Shown: one piece after another, positions 19,296-28,037 of the stretch
Numbering within the stretch: position 1 is the stretch's first letter
Layout of the letters: every line of letters starts with the position of its first letter
Source of the DNA: Armatimonadota bacterium
GTDB taxonomy: Bacteria > Armatimonadota > Fimbriimonadia > Fimbriimonadales > Fimbriimonadaceae
Assembly: GCA_018268255.1 (NCBI GenBank)
Contig: JAFDWX010000005.1
Span: 310,001-374,000, forward strand
Direction of reading: 5' to 3'
Length of the DNA: 64,000 bases
The notes under the pieces: model-generated
Told to the model about the DNA's origin: nothing
The model's database searches: none
Seen by the model: only the letters and a program-made list of their open reading frames with translations
Position numbers and translations under genes: made by a program

Positions 19296-20351
19296 ATGAA
19301 ACTCGATTGGAAATCATGGGCCATCGGCCTCGCAGTGGCAGGCGTGATGGCCGGCTGCGGCAGCGGTGGCGGAAGTACTGAGCCGACGGATGGCACAGCC
19401 AAGCCAGCGGAAGGATCGACAGCCCAGGGCGAAGCCCCCAAAGCGCTCAAAATCACTCTGATCGCCAAGAGCAACGACAATCCCGTGTTCCAGGCCGCTC
19501 GAATGGGTGCAGAAGCCGCAGCCAAAGAGCAAGGCGAGAAACACAAGATGACCATCACGATCGACTGGCGCACGCCAGACAAAGAGGATGGCGAGGTCCA
19601 AGCACAGCGCATCGGACAAGCAGTGGCCGAGGGTACGAACGCCATCATCCTGTCCAGTTCGGACGCAGCCAAGGTCACCGGCGCAATCAACGACGCGGTT
19701 GACAAAGGGGTCCCTGTTTTCTGCTTTGACAGCGACGTGCCCGATTCAAAGCGATTTGGATTCTATGGCGCGGATGACATCAAGGCGGGCAAAGAAGTGA
19801 TCGATCAGCTCGCGAAAGTGACCGGTTCCACGGGCAACGTTGCTATCTTGGCCGGCAACCAGAATGCTCCCAACCTTCAGAAGCGCGTTCAGGGCGTTAA
19901 GGATGGATTGGCTTCATATCCCAACATGAAGCTGGTTGATGTGTTCTATCACAACGAGAGTCCCCAGGATGCTGCGGCCGAGGTCCAGTCAGCCATGAAG
20001 GCCAACCCCGATATCAACGCGTGGGCAATGGTCGGCGGATGGCCGCTGTTTACCAAGACTCTTTTGAACGACATCGACCCTGCGAAGGTCAAAATTGTCG
20101 CAGTGGACTGTCTTCCCGCCCAAATGGCTTACATTGACAAGGGAATCTGCCCTGTGCTGCTGGCGCAACCTGTTTTCGACTGGGGAAAGATCAGCGTTGA
20201 GAAGGTTGTCGAGAAGATTGTCGACAAGAAGGATGTGCCGGTCGTTACCGAGATGAGCCTGATTCCTGTCGACAAAGCTGGCCTCAAGGATTGGGCAAAC
20301 AAGCTCAAGGGTTGGGGCTTCACGGACGTCGATCCAAAGTATCTTCAGTAG
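19296..20351 (+). CDS. Sugar-binding lipoprotein of ABC importer (RbsB-like)
   Basis: 351 residues. Signal peptide with lipobox VMAGC places a lipidated Cys near residue 21, followed by a flexible Gly/Ser/Thr/Glu linker to about residue 45. The binding domain (peripla_BP_4) begins LKITLIAKSNDNPVFQAA. Typical marks are 'EGTNAIILSSSDAAKV' near 110, 'VPVFCFDSDVPDSKRFGF' near 138, 'NVAILAGNQNAPNLQKRVQG' near 185, and 'MVGGWPLFT' near 245. It captures a monosaccharide outside the membrane and hands it to the permease upstream. A GAGGTG Shine-Dalgarno lies about 11 bases before the ATG. A stem-loop (20375-20404) follows the stop. Confidence 0.93.
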   Translation: MKLDWKSWAIGLAVAGVMAGCGSGGGSTEPTDGTAKPAEGSTAQGEAPKALKITLIAKSNDNPVFQAARMGAEAAAKEQGEKHKMTITIDWRTPDKEDGEVQAQRIGQAVAEGTNAIILSSSDAAKVTGAINDAVDKGVPVFCFDSDVPDSKRFGFYGADDIKAGKEVIDQLAKVTGSTGNVAILAGNQNAPNLQKRVQGVKDGLASYPNMKLVDVFYHNESPQDAAAEVQSAMKANPDINAWAMVGGWPLFTKTLLNDIDPAKVKIVAVDCLPAQMAYIDKGICPVLLAQPVFDWGKISVEKVVEKIVDKKDVPVVTEMSLIPVDKAGLKDWANKLKGWGFTDVDPKYLQ

Positions 20352-20374
20352 ATCCTTTCAGATCCTCAATCAGG

Positions 20375-20404
20375 AGCGCCCTTCTGCATCAGCCGAAGGG
20401 CGCT
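20375..20404 (+). terminator. Stem-loop after sugar-binding lipoprotein gene
   Basis: AGCGCCCTTC pairs perfectly with GAAGGGCGCT around a 10-base loop, but only two T follow. It may be a weak terminator or an mRNA 3' end-protecting hairpin at the end of the transporter unit. Confidence 0.6.
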
Positions 20405-20471
20405 TCGCGTTGCGGGAAACAAGGGCAGAATTTCTCCGAAAACCGTAAGTTTTTTGCGACATACTATCACC

Positions 20472-21371
20472 ATGGTTTGGAGAAAGGTGGGCTTCACGGC
20501 TCTGGTGGCGGCTGCGGCTGTGGTCTGTACGGCAAAGGGTGTTCCGAGTTCGATCATGGTGTTCGGCGACAGCCTTTCGGACATGGGCAACATTTCCTCA
20601 GGCACGTTCGGATTGGTACCCGGCAGCGACTACTGGCAAGGGCGATTTAGCAATGGCGAGGTTTGGATTGGCGATATTGCCACTGCCCTCAGTATTCCGC
20701 TCAAGCGGAGCACGCAATCGGGTGGCACGAATTTCGCCTACGGTGGTGCCAGCTCTGCGTCGGGCACATACAGCTTCCCTTTCAACTTCCCCAATGTCTC
20801 GACGCAGGTAAGCCGGTACCTGGCATCCAATACCGTTCCCGCAACTGCGCTCGTCGTGCTTTGGTGCGGAGCCAACGATTACTTCGACGGGCAAACGAAT
20901 GCACAGGTCCCGGTGAATAACATTGGCGCCAACATTACGGCACTCTACAACAAGGGCGCGCGATGGTTCTTGGTTCCGAACCTGCCTCTACTCGGGTCGG
21001 TTCCCAGATACCTGAATGGCAGCACTCCCGATCCGACGATGAACGCTCTGAGCACCAGCCACAATCTGGCACTCAAGATCAAACTGACCCAACTCAAGCT
21101 GTCTCTGCCGGGCGTCACGATCACCACATTGGACATCGCGACGAAGATGGAGGACATTCGCACCCACCCATCCCAGTACGGATTTGTCAACGTGACTGGT
21201 CAGGCCATCGATGCTCCTTCCGGAACCGATGTCGACACGTGGCTATTCTGGGACGACGTCCATCCGACGCGGAAGGGCCACCAATTGGTAGCCAACGCTG
21301 CCCTGGGAGTCCTGAAAATACCGGTCAAAGCCGGCGAAGGTGGAATCGTTCACCCGATCAGACGGCTTTAG
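20472..21371 (+). CDS. Secreted GDSL/SGNH-type esterase or lipase
   Basis: 299 residues from the ATG at 20472 (MVWRKVGFTALVAAAAVV...), with a Sec signal peptide of about 25 residues. Block I is IMVFGDSLSDMGN near residue 33, with the nucleophile Ser in GDSL. Block III is 'VLWCGANDYFDG' near 130 (the GxND motif). Block V is 'DDVHPTRKGHQLVA' near 260, with the catalytic Asp and His. The layout is that of fungal- and plant-like GDSL lipases and of thermolabile hemolysin/choline esterase relatives (GDSLSDxGN). It hydrolyses ester bonds of lipids or of acetylated sugars outside the cell. Its 3' end overlaps the convergent kinase gene by 14 bases. Its place after the sugar importer may be functional or chance. 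Confidence 0.88.
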   Translation: MVWRKVGFTALVAAAAVVCTAKGVPSSIMVFGDSLSDMGNISSGTFGLVPGSDYWQGRFSNGEVWIGDIATALSIPLKRSTQSGGTNFAYGGASSASGTYSFPFNFPNVSTQVSRYLASNTVPATALVVLWCGANDYFDGQTNAQVPVNNIGANITALYNKGARWFLVPNLPLLGSVPRYLNGSTPDPTMNALSTSHNLALKIKLTQLKLSLPGVTITTLDIATKMEDIRTHPSQYGFVNVTGQAIDAPSGTDVDTWLFWDDVHPTRKGHQLVANAALGVLKIPVKAGEGGIVHPIRRL

Positions 21372-21906
21372 TGTCTCCAACGGTGTTCCAGATCCGGTCC
21401 AGCACAGTCTCGGCCGAATCGACGCTGCGATCGACCAGCCAACCGTCAAGATCCTTGTCCTCATATAAAGCATAGACCCCTCGGATCGTCTCTTCGAGCT
21501 CCAAGGGGTCAAAGTCCTTGTTGGTTCGATTTCGATTTCGATCCAAGACGACATCCAGAGGCGGGAGAAGCGCAACGGTGCGCACCGGGTAACCCCCAAA
21601 ATCCCGCTCGACCCATTTGTTAAGATTGGCTGCATTTCGGCAGTGGTCCAGGACGACACCAAACCCTGCGCGAGCGTATCGCACGGCCCAATTGGCAACC
21701 GTCTCCTCTGCGAGAAGGAACTGCCTTTCTGTTTCCGCGGTCCACTCCGGAATCGGGTGAGCGACCCCGGACACAACAAATTCACGAATTTTGTCGGCTT
21801 CAATGAAAAGTCCACGTTCAAATCGTTTTGCTAACGAATATCCCAGGGTTGTTTTGCCTGCACCAGGGGGACCGGAGACAATTACTATCGTTCCATGTGT
21901 TATCAT
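21358..21906 (-). CDS. P-loop kinase-like protein (AAA_33/zeta-like)
   Basis: 182 residues from the ATG at 21906 (MITHGTIVIVSGPPGAGKTT). Walker A is SGPPGAGKTTLGYSLA near residue 11. 'GLFIEADKIREFV' near 34 and 'GFGVVLDHCRNAANL' near 80 fit the substrate and Walker B-like regions of small phosphotransferases related to AAA_33, chloramphenicol phosphotransferase and zeta toxin. 'LDRNRNRTNKDFD' near 118 looks like the Arg-rich lid. The substrate is unknown. It is transcribed alone, divergent from greA with about 170 bases between. It has no small antitoxin-like gene next to it, so a toxin role is not supported. Confidence 0.75.
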   Translation of the reverse strand: MITHGTIVIVSGPPGAGKTTLGYSLAKRFERGLFIEADKIREFVVSGVAHPIPEWTAETERQFLLAEETVANWAVRYARAGFGVVLDHCRNAANLNKWVERDFGGYPVRTVALLPPLDVVLDRNRNRTNKDFDPLELEETIRGVYALYEDKDLDGWLVDRSVDSAETVLDRIWNTVGDTKAV

Positions 21907-22076
21907 GCGGTGAATTATCAACTAACGCCTAATGATAACGGTCTGCTAAGCCGATACGCAAGGCAAATGTGAAAGCAGGAAATTGTTCGAACCTTTCGAG
22001 TTGACGACGCGTATGTATAGCGACCGACTAGGATACAATCTCCCGCTTGGGTATAGTGCCCACGGATTCTGACACG

Positions 22077-22577
22077 ATGGAAGACCTTGAACAATCCAAT
22101 ATTCTAGCCCCGACACTCCTAACTCCCGAGGGATTTAAGGCGTTGCAAGTCGAGCTGGAGCATCTCACCATGGTGAAACGCCCCGAGATCGCTACGCGTC
22201 TTCGTGAGAGCATGGACCATGGCGAATTCAGCGAAGACAACAGCGAGTTGGATGAAGTCAAGTTTGAGCAGGCCATGATCGAGAACCGAATCACGGACCT
22301 GAAAGGCATTCTTTCGACCGCCCAACAGCTCGAGCCGGACATGATCCCGACGGACAAGGTTGGGGTGGGGTCTTGGGTCAAAGTGAGCGACGCCGATCAC
22401 AATGCGGAATTTGAGGTGCGAATCGTGAGCGCCTATGAGGCCAACCCAGACGACGACATGATCAGTGACGAGTCTCCCATGGGACTGGCACTGATCGGCA
22501 AGAAAGCGGACGAAGTTGCGGTTTTCGAAGCTCCGGCAGGAGTTCTTCGTTACAAAGTTCTCTCCATCCGACGCTAG
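22077..22577 (+). CDS. greA: Transcription elongation factor GreA/GreB family
   Basis: 166 residues from the ATG at 22077 (MEDLEQSNILAPTLLTPEGF). The N-terminal coiled coil carries 'EVELEHLTMVKRPEIATRLR'-type heptads, with the acidic tip in 'HGEFSEDNSELDEVKFEQ' near residue 48, where GreA has GDLSENAEYDAAKEEQ. The C-terminal FKBP-like domain includes 'VGVGSWVKVSD' near 90, 'SDESPMGLALIGKKADEV' near 130 and 'YKVLSIR' at the end. Gre factors enter the RNA polymerase secondary channel and trigger cleavage of backtracked RNA. The gene ends 4 bases from the convergent holA stop. The extended N-terminal segment before the coiled coil is slightly longer than in E. coli GreA. Confidence 0.92.
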   Translation: MEDLEQSNILAPTLLTPEGFKALQVELEHLTMVKRPEIATRLRESMDHGEFSEDNSELDEVKFEQAMIENRITDLKGILSTAQQLEPDMIPTDKVGVGSWVKVSDADHNAEFEVRIVSAYEANPDDDMISDESPMGLALIGKKADEVAVFEAPAGVLRYKVLSIRR

Positions 22578-22581
22578 TTGC

Positions 22582-23658
22582 CTATCGAACGCTCGCTTTG
22601 GGCGATCGAACGTGAGCACTGCATCGAATCAGAAGCAATTCAACTGCTTCCATCGCATTGGCCGATGGAAGCAGTCCGTTTAAGCAAGCATTGGCATCGC
22701 TGAGTTCTTCCAAGCATTTGAGGCAGGCCTCGGTCGAGATCTTTCCGGCGGCGGTGCCGATTTTATCCTGCAGCCATCCTTGTTCCTTGGCGAGCGAAGG
22801 AGAATCAGGCCACAGGGCCACTAAGTCCGCTGGTGCTCTGCTGGGCGCAAAGCCCCGGTCGATTGCAGTTCTGGCTTGGTAGAGCAACCGAAATTGCCGC
22901 GCCAGCCGGGAGACGATGTTTCGATAGGCAGACTGTTCGGCCTTGGAAGTGGGTGTGACCAGGCTCTTGAGCTGCTGGAGGGCCCGTGCGGTGTTCCCCG
23001 CCGCAACCGAATCCACCAGCCGAAAGATATTCCACTCTGGACTTGGAGTGGCTACAAGCTGAATATCGGCTTCCACTATGTCCGACTTCCCATTGCAATA
23101 AGCCTCCAACTTCTCCATTTCATCCATGGCGCGGGATAGATTGCCCCCACAAATTTCGGCGAGGAGTTTTGCTGCTGAGTTGGACAGGCCAAAACCGGCT
23201 TCCGTGGCACGTGCACGGAGCGCTTTCACCACGTCGTCTTGTCCCGGCGAAGCCGCATCCAATACCAATCCACCGGCTTTAGAAACCCAGCCGCTCCATT
23301 TCTTGTTGAGCTGCGAGGCTTTGGTGTCCTCGAGATTCGCCTCGTCGTCAGCCACAAGGATCAACATAGCCGAGGAAGGGAGAGAGCCGAGTTCTCTTGC
23401 TTCCGAATCCTTCAGTTCCTCCTTGCGCAGCAAATGGCGTACCAAGACGACCCGCTTTTCGGACATGAACGGGACCGTGGCTGCCGCAGAGACCCATTCA
23501 TCGACCGACCGCTCATTGGCCAGGAAAGACTCTGTGTCGAACTCATCAGCCTCCACAGAGTGCTGCACCTCCGAGAGGTATCGCCTCCGGACAAACGACT
23601 CTGCACCGCAAATCAGGACGATGTTCGTCTCCGAGAGCTTTTTGAGATTGACCTTCAT
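22582..23658 (-). CDS. holA: DNA polymerase III subunit delta
   Basis: 358 residues, normal for HolA. The AAA-like N-terminus has the degenerate phosphate loop 'IVLICGAESFVRRRYLSEV' near residue 13, 'FMSEKRVVLVRHLLRKEEL' near 65 and 'SSAMLILVADDEANLED' near 95. The C-terminal helical collar follows ('EWNIFRLVDSVAAGNTARAL' near 210 and 'LARQFRLLYQARTAIDRG' near 250). Delta opens the beta sliding clamp in the clamp loader complex. It overlaps the stop of the upstream transglutaminase gene by 4 bases (ATGA), so it is the last gene of the MoxR-DUF58-transglutaminase-holA unit. Confidence 0.9.
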   Translation of the reverse strand: MKVNLKKLSETNIVLICGAESFVRRRYLSEVQHSVEADEFDTESFLANERSVDEWVSAAATVPFMSEKRVVLVRHLLRKEELKDSEARELGSLPSSAMLILVADDEANLEDTKASQLNKKWSGWVSKAGGLVLDAASPGQDDVVKALRARATEAGFGLSNSAAKLLAEICGGNLSRAMDEMEKLEAYCNGKSDIVEADIQLVATPSPEWNIFRLVDSVAAGNTARALQQLKSLVTPTSKAEQSAYRNIVSRLARQFRLLYQARTAIDRGFAPSRAPADLVALWPDSPSLAKEQGWLQDKIGTAAGKISTEACLKCLEELSDANACLNGLLPSANAMEAVELLLIRCSAHVRSPKASVR

Positions 23659-25667
23659 TTTGAGTTAACGAGACTGCGGATTTGATTTACCCGAGACTTA
23701 AACTCAGCGACTTGAACCTTCGCGATTTCTTCGGGAGAATACATCGCCAGCTCAAAATCAGAGAACAGCTTCCGAATCTCATGCCCACCAGCCAGTCCGG
23801 GTGGGAGCACTCGATCAAGGTACTCGATTCCCGTCTCATGGAAACGCCGTGGCTTGCGATATCGAGACTCCAAGAATGACTGGAATCCCAAAAAGACCTT
23901 GTCGAGTTCGCTCCTTGGTGTTCGAGGAGCAAGCGCAACTCGCAGCCACGCCAATATCTTTTTGATGGAAACGAGAGCCAGTACCAAGGCGGAAAGGCCA
24001 ATCGCGCCAGCCAGCATAAATATCCGCCGAATCTCATTGGGGTCGTCTGGATCTCCTTTCGGCGTGACGTCCTTTGAATACCGAGTGGGATCAAAGGCGA
24101 CCCAACCTACGTCCGCGAAGTACACCTCAGCCCACATGTGATAGTCCTTTTCCTTGATCTGATACCAGCCGTCTTTCTTCCTCTCTGAATCAATCGCGTA
24201 TCCGATACTCACGCGAGAAGGTAACTGCAAAGCGCGAGCAGTCATCGCCATAGCCGTGGCGAATAAGTCGCAATATCCCTCGCGATTTTCGAACAGGAAA
24301 GTGTCGACAGCATTCTTGCTGGTAGGGATAGCCTTGGCTCGAAGGTTGTAATTGCACGATTGACCGATGAGCCGTTCTAGGGTTAGGAGTTTGTTGTAAT
24401 CACCCACCACGTTTCGAGTGTTGGAGAGCGCCCAGGTTCGCACTTCTTCGGAAAGTCTCGCCTGGCTGACATAGATTCCCGGCGTTGGGGAGTAAGGCAC
24501 GGTTGCGACTTCAACCGGGGTTATCGATGGATCGGCAACGCGCGCCACAAATTCCAGGTGCAATCCGGGATAGCTCTGCCTCATCAACGTGACCGCCCCA
24601 TCTGCAGCCATGGTGGTCTCCACGATATCCGTTGTTGCGCCCCACCTCTCAAACTCGCCGGGCGAGTACACAACCGAGTGCCAGCCGCTTCGATATCGCA
24701 GAGCGACCGGCTTTTCCACACCCATCGGAATGACCCGCTCGGGGTCTCGTCCCACAGTCAATCTGCGCGGAAATTCGTTGATCCATCCGCTACCGGTAAA
24801 AAGGCCGAATGATCTGGACCTGAGATATTCCAGATTGTCGCCCTTGGCTTCTAACACAAGCGTGTCTCGGGTAAATGACGGCCCCGTACCCACACGAATA
24901 TCGTTCTGAGTAGCGTTTCCGGACTGATTGGACGCTGCAGGATTCGGCAGATTGACTCGAACAGCATTGGTGACGCCTTGCACCGACTGCTGAATTGCCG
25001 GGGCGCCGAAAATGCTGGCTACGATGATGATGAGAGCTGAAGCGAGTGCCCACTCTGGTCCCGCCATCCATCGCCATGCACCAGAAGCGACGACACGCTC
25101 GACCATTGCTTCATCGGTCAGGTCACCTTCAGAACTGGTTTCCAAAGATTGCGACGTCTGGCGAAGCATCGCCCGAGCATGGGTTCGAAAGAAGAGACTC
25201 GCAACAGTAATGATCAGCCCAAAGAAAAGGAATGGCGCCGGCTGATAGGTGTCGTATGCACCCACGAGGCCAAAGATCGCAATACAGGGAACGGCTTGAA
25301 AGCACAGGACGGAATCTCGCCAGGCCAGAAATCCGCCGAGCGTCACCATCCAAGAGAACGCTCCCGCCATCAGCAGTTGGACAGGAAATCCTCGGTCGGG
25401 CAGCAAGTCATTAAGATCTCGGACAAAGAAGATGCAGGCCACGCAAGCGACCGTATAGATGATCGCATTCCAGTTCCGGCTGAAATTGTCGGGCAGGATT
25501 TGGGACAGTACGAAGCCTACAGCCATTCCCACGGTGTACAGAATCAAAAAGATGTTCGCGTAATCGACGCGTCCAATCGCGTTACCACTGGACCAGAGCG
25601 CGAGCGCCCCACCCAGGTAGGCGAGAAAGAAATCGAACCAGCCGACCTTGCTGGAATAGGCTCTCAA
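23655..25667 (-). CDS. Membrane transglutaminase-like protein (TgpA/DUF3488 type)
   Basis: 670 residues from a TTG at 25667. That TTG overlaps the TGA of the DUF58 gene (TTGA) and has GGAGGG exactly 6 bases before it; an ATG at 25706 lies 40 bases inside the DUF58 gene with no clear Shine-Dalgarno. Five or six membrane spans fill residues about 5-170, with another at 200-220. An external transglutaminase-core domain carries the Cys-His-Asp triad: 'REGYCDLFATAMAMTARAL' near 460, 'KDYHMWAEVYF' near 500 and 'GWVAFDPTRYS' near 515. A last span near 545-565 precedes a cytoplasmic tail (DUF4129-like). With MoxR and DUF58 it forms a conserved module of unknown envelope function. Confidence 0.9.
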   Translation of the reverse strand: MRAYSSKVGWFDFFLAYLGGALALWSSGNAIGRVDYANIFLILYTVGMAVGFVLSQILPDNFSRNWNAIIYTVACVACIFFVRDLNDLLPDRGFPVQLLMAGAFSWMVTLGGFLAWRDSVLCFQAVPCIAIFGLVGAYDTYQPAPFLFFGLIITVASLFFRTHARAMLRQTSQSLETSSEGDLTDEAMVERVVASGAWRWMAGPEWALASALIIIVASIFGAPAIQQSVQGVTNAVRVNLPNPAASNQSGNATQNDIRVGTGPSFTRDTLVLEAKGDNLEYLRSRSFGLFTGSGWINEFPRRLTVGRDPERVIPMGVEKPVALRYRSGWHSVVYSPGEFERWGATTDIVETTMAADGAVTLMRQSYPGLHLEFVARVADPSITPVEVATVPYSPTPGIYVSQARLSEEVRTWALSNTRNVVGDYNKLLTLERLIGQSCNYNLRAKAIPTSKNAVDTFLFENREGYCDLFATAMAMTARALQLPSRVSIGYAIDSERKKDGWYQIKEKDYHMWAEVYFADVGWVAFDPTRYSKDVTPKGDPDDPNEIRRIFMLAGAIGLSALVLALVSIKKILAWLRVALAPRTPRSELDKVFLGFQSFLESRYRKPRRFHETGIEYLDRVLPPGLAGGHEIRKLFSDFELAMYSPEEIAKVQVAEFKSRVNQIRSLVNSK

Positions 25668-26905
25668 TACGCTCCCTCCACCTTGGGCATTACGATAATC
25701 TCGCATCCGGCCCGCCGAAGCTCTTCGAGATATTCCGGTTTTGCCGCTGAGACATCCAAGCGGGTTCGCGCTGAGTACTCCTGCGGATTGTAAACGAGGC
25801 AGACTTTTTGGACCCCAGGGATTCGCGACAAAACGCCGGGCAGCGATGGGTCGGCCTGGGCCAGCATCAGGTACATCGTTCCGCCATGAACGGAGGCACC
25901 GAGAGAAAGGATCTCCGTGCTCAGCGCGTCAGGACGGTCCGCTTCCACCATCGCCATCAGATGAGCGATCTGCTGGGCCCGTTCTTCGTAGGTGTGATAA
26001 CTTTCGGAGTGGTTTTCCAGCGTGGGAAAACTAATGGATGCACCCATCTTGAGGAATTTCTCACAGAGATAGACCGCATGCCCGCACATCGCTTCGAGGG
26101 TCGAGAAGCCGGCACCATAGTCGGAACCCTTGTTTCGCTGGATCCAGAACTGGGCAGCAAGCTGAGATCCAATTTCAAACTCCTTCACCATCAGCTGCGA
26201 TCGCCTGGCGCTGGACGCCCAGTGCACGTAACGAAGCGGGTCGCCTTCAACATATTCCCTGACGCTGCGAGGCTCCAACCCGCTCCCTCGGAACTTTCCT
26301 GTCTCCGATTCAGACACTCCTCCTGCTCCTCCGGACGGCCTGAGGGCTACGCTGACGGGGATTTTCGCGGGATATACGATGAGCTCGGTTTGTGTTGTTC
26401 GGTACTGCCTTGTGGTCGTAACCAAGCCTAAGGCATCCGTGCCGATGACGTGGACCACACTCCACCGGTAGATTCCTCGCCGCAGCGGTCGAAAACTATA
26501 TCGGGTTTGGATCGGCTGATCAAAGCTCGGGGCAATAGGAAGGCTTGGGGTCAGATTGGCGACTCTCAACCGCTCCGGAATCGCATCCTGAACCGTGATC
26601 AAGGGACGTTTGATCCGCTTTTCGGACCAAACGGTTAAGTGGACCGTGACTTGTTCGCCAACGTGGACCGCAGGAGGGGAGACTCGCTCGATCCGCAGGC
26701 CCCGAACGGCCAGAAACGACTGGACTCGACAGGCTAAGATGGTCGCCACCATCGCAGTCGCCATGTAAAACAGTGCAGGCGAGTTAATGAGTATCGCCAT
26801 CACGATCAGAAACACCGATGCCCATGGCGGCACAATGGCAGCCACCCTGCGGAACAGCGGAGCCGAAGACCTAGCGAGCGATTGGGAGAGGTACGGGAAC
26901 TGCAT
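25664..26905 (-). CDS. DUF58 domain membrane protein
   Basis: 413 residues from the ATG at 26905, with AGGTG 4-5 bases before it; an ATG at 26932 would add 9 residues. Two membrane spans lie at about residues 25-45 and 48-63. An immunoglobulin-like region follows, and then the DUF58 core: 'SGLEPRSVREYVEGDPLRYVHWASSARRSQLMVKEFE' type sequence near residues 205-240, with the invariant DPLRxVHW. DUF58 proteins resemble von Willebrand A folds and occur with MoxR ATPases and TgpA-like transglutaminases. It overlaps the end of the MoxR gene by about 35 bases and the next gene by 4 bases, showing tight translational coupling in this operon. Confidence 0.9.
   Translation of the reverse strand: MQFPYLSQSLARSSAPLFRRVAAIVPPWASVFLIVMAILINSPALFYMATAMVATILACRVQSFLAVRGLRIERVSPPAVHVGEQVTVHLTVWSEKRIKRPLITVQDAIPERLRVANLTPSLPIAPSFDQPIQTRYSFRPLRRGIYRWSVVHVIGTDALGLVTTTRQYRTTQTELIVYPAKIPVSVALRPSGGAGGVSESETGKFRGSGLEPRSVREYVEGDPLRYVHWASSARRSQLMVKEFEIGSQLAAQFWIQRNKGSDYGAGFSTLEAMCGHAVYLCEKFLKMGASISFPTLENHSESYHTYEERAQQIAHLMAMVEADRPDALSTEILSLGASVHGGTMYLMLAQADPSLPGVLSRIPGVQKVCLVYNPQEYSARTRLDVSAAKPEYLEELRRAGCEIIVMPKVEGAY
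25674..25679 (-). promoter_or_regulatory. Shine-Dalgarno GGAGGG deciding a TTG start
   Basis: On the minus strand GGAGGG lies 6 bases before the TTG at 25667, which overlaps the upstream stop as TTGA. It lies within the end of the DUF58 gene and favours re-initiation by ribosomes ending that gene. Confidence 0.75.
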
Positions 26906-27830
26906 TGAGCACCTGATCCACGATTTCCTCATTGGACATTCCGCGCGCCTTCACTTCGCCTCGCGGAATGATGCGATGAGCCAATACGAACTTGGAGACT
27001 GCCTTCACGTGGTCGGGCGTGACAAAATCCGCACCCTGAATTGCCGCAAACCCCTGGGCAGCATGCGCCAGATGGAGCGAGCCACGAGGTGAAGCACCCA
27101 TGGTCAGCAAGCTGTGGTCTCGAGTCTGCCGAACCACATCGACGATATAATGCCGAACGGAGTCGTGGATGAAAATGTCGCGGACGCCAGCCTGAGCATT
27201 TAGAAACTCCTCGATTTCCACGCGTTGGCTGACCAGTTCAAGCGGATGAATAATTTGCTGGCCGGCTAGGATTTCAGCTTCGGCGTCTCTGTCCGGGTAT
27301 CCCAAACTCAGCCTCCCGAAAAATCGATCGAGCTGTGCTTCCGGCAAGGGGTATGTCCCCGTCATCTCGACGTTGTTCTGTGTCGCGATGACAAAGAAAG
27401 GCTTTGGAAGCATGTGGGTGACGCCGTCGCTGGTGACCTGACGCTCCTCCATCGCCTCCAACAGGGCGCTTTGGGTCTTGGGGGTGGCTCGATTGATTTC
27501 GTCCACCAATACGACGTTTCCAAAAACTGGTCCGGGACGAAATTCGAACGACCCGTCGCGCGGAGAGTAGACGATGGAGCCAGTGACGTCGGCTGGCAGC
27601 AGGTCGGGAGTGAACTGCATACGCCGGAATTCGCCTCCGAGCGCCCTAGAAAGTGCCTTAGCGAGCGTGGTCTTTCCTACTCCAGGAATATCTTCCAAAA
27701 GCAGGTGACCGTTGCAGAGCATAGCCAAAACGGCGAGGTCGATCTGTTCTCGCTTGCCGACGATGGCTTTCCCGATTTCTGAGGACAGATTCTGCGCTAA
27801 GACCTGAATATCTACAGCTTTCAAGCTCAT
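26871..27830 (-). CDS. MoxR family AAA+ ATPase
   Basis: 319 residues from the ATG at 27830 (MSLKAVDIQ); the longer frame starts with TTG and is not preferred. Walker A is 'EDIPGVGKTTLAKAL' near residue 47, Walker B is 'NVVLVDEINRATPKTQSALL' near 108, followed by 'EAMEERQVTSDG' and sensor 1 'PFFVIATQNNVEMTGTYPLPEAQLDRF' type sequence near 140-165. The C-terminal lid has 'HYIVDVVRQTRDH' and 'GASPRGSLHLAHAAQGFAA'. MoxR ATPases act as chaperones that help assemble or activate envelope or metal-cofactor proteins. It is the first gene of an operon with DUF58, the TgpA-like transglutaminase and holA. Confidence 0.93.
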   Translation of the reverse strand: MSLKAVDIQVLAQNLSSEIGKAIVGKREQIDLAVLAMLCNGHLLLEDIPGVGKTTLAKALSRALGGEFRRMQFTPDLLPADVTGSIVYSPRDGSFEFRPGPVFGNVVLVDEINRATPKTQSALLEAMEERQVTSDGVTHMLPKPFFVIATQNNVEMTGTYPLPEAQLDRFFGRLSLGYPDRDAEAEILAGQQIIHPLELVSQRVEIEEFLNAQAGVRDIFIHDSVRHYIVDVVRQTRDHSLLTMGASPRGSLHLAHAAQGFAAIQGADFVTPDHVKAVSKFVLAHRIIPRGEVKARGMSNEEIVDQVLNAVPVPLPIAR

Positions 27831-27983
27831 GACTCCACGCGGTGCTGGCCATGTTGCCCTCAGCCGCAAAACTCTTGTAGTCTACGTGATGGAATGGACG
27901 CCCGGTTCACATGCGATCGTTCTTATCGATGTTCGACGCCGCGAATTGGTGGGACTTTTGTCACGTGACGCAGTTCGATAAAT

Positions 27984-28016
27984 GAAAAAGCCGCTTGAAC
28001 ACCCATCCAAGCGGCT
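27984..28016 (-). terminator. Terminator after rplI
   Basis: On the minus strand AGCCGCTTG and CAAGCGGCT form a perfect 9-bp stem with a 10-base loop, followed by TTTTTC. It ends the L9 transcript; the MoxR operon starts about 150 bases beyond. Confidence 0.93.
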
Positions 28017-28037
28017 ACTTTTGGGTTCCGGACTCGC

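Noticed and set aside
20435-20456. GAAAAC...GTTTTT inverted repeat before the GDSL gene, considered as a third LacI-type operator
   Set aside because: The arms are separated by five bases and lack the central CG, so it does not fit the operator pattern of the other two sites.
21358-21906. Zeta-type toxin in a toxin-antitoxin pair
   Set aside because: The P-loop fold is similar, but there is no small antitoxin gene on either side and the gene is separately transcribed.
22001-22039. TTGACG and TACAAT upstream of greA as a sigma-70 promoter
   Set aside because: The two elements are about 27 bases apart, far from the normal 16-18, so they cannot be one promoter.
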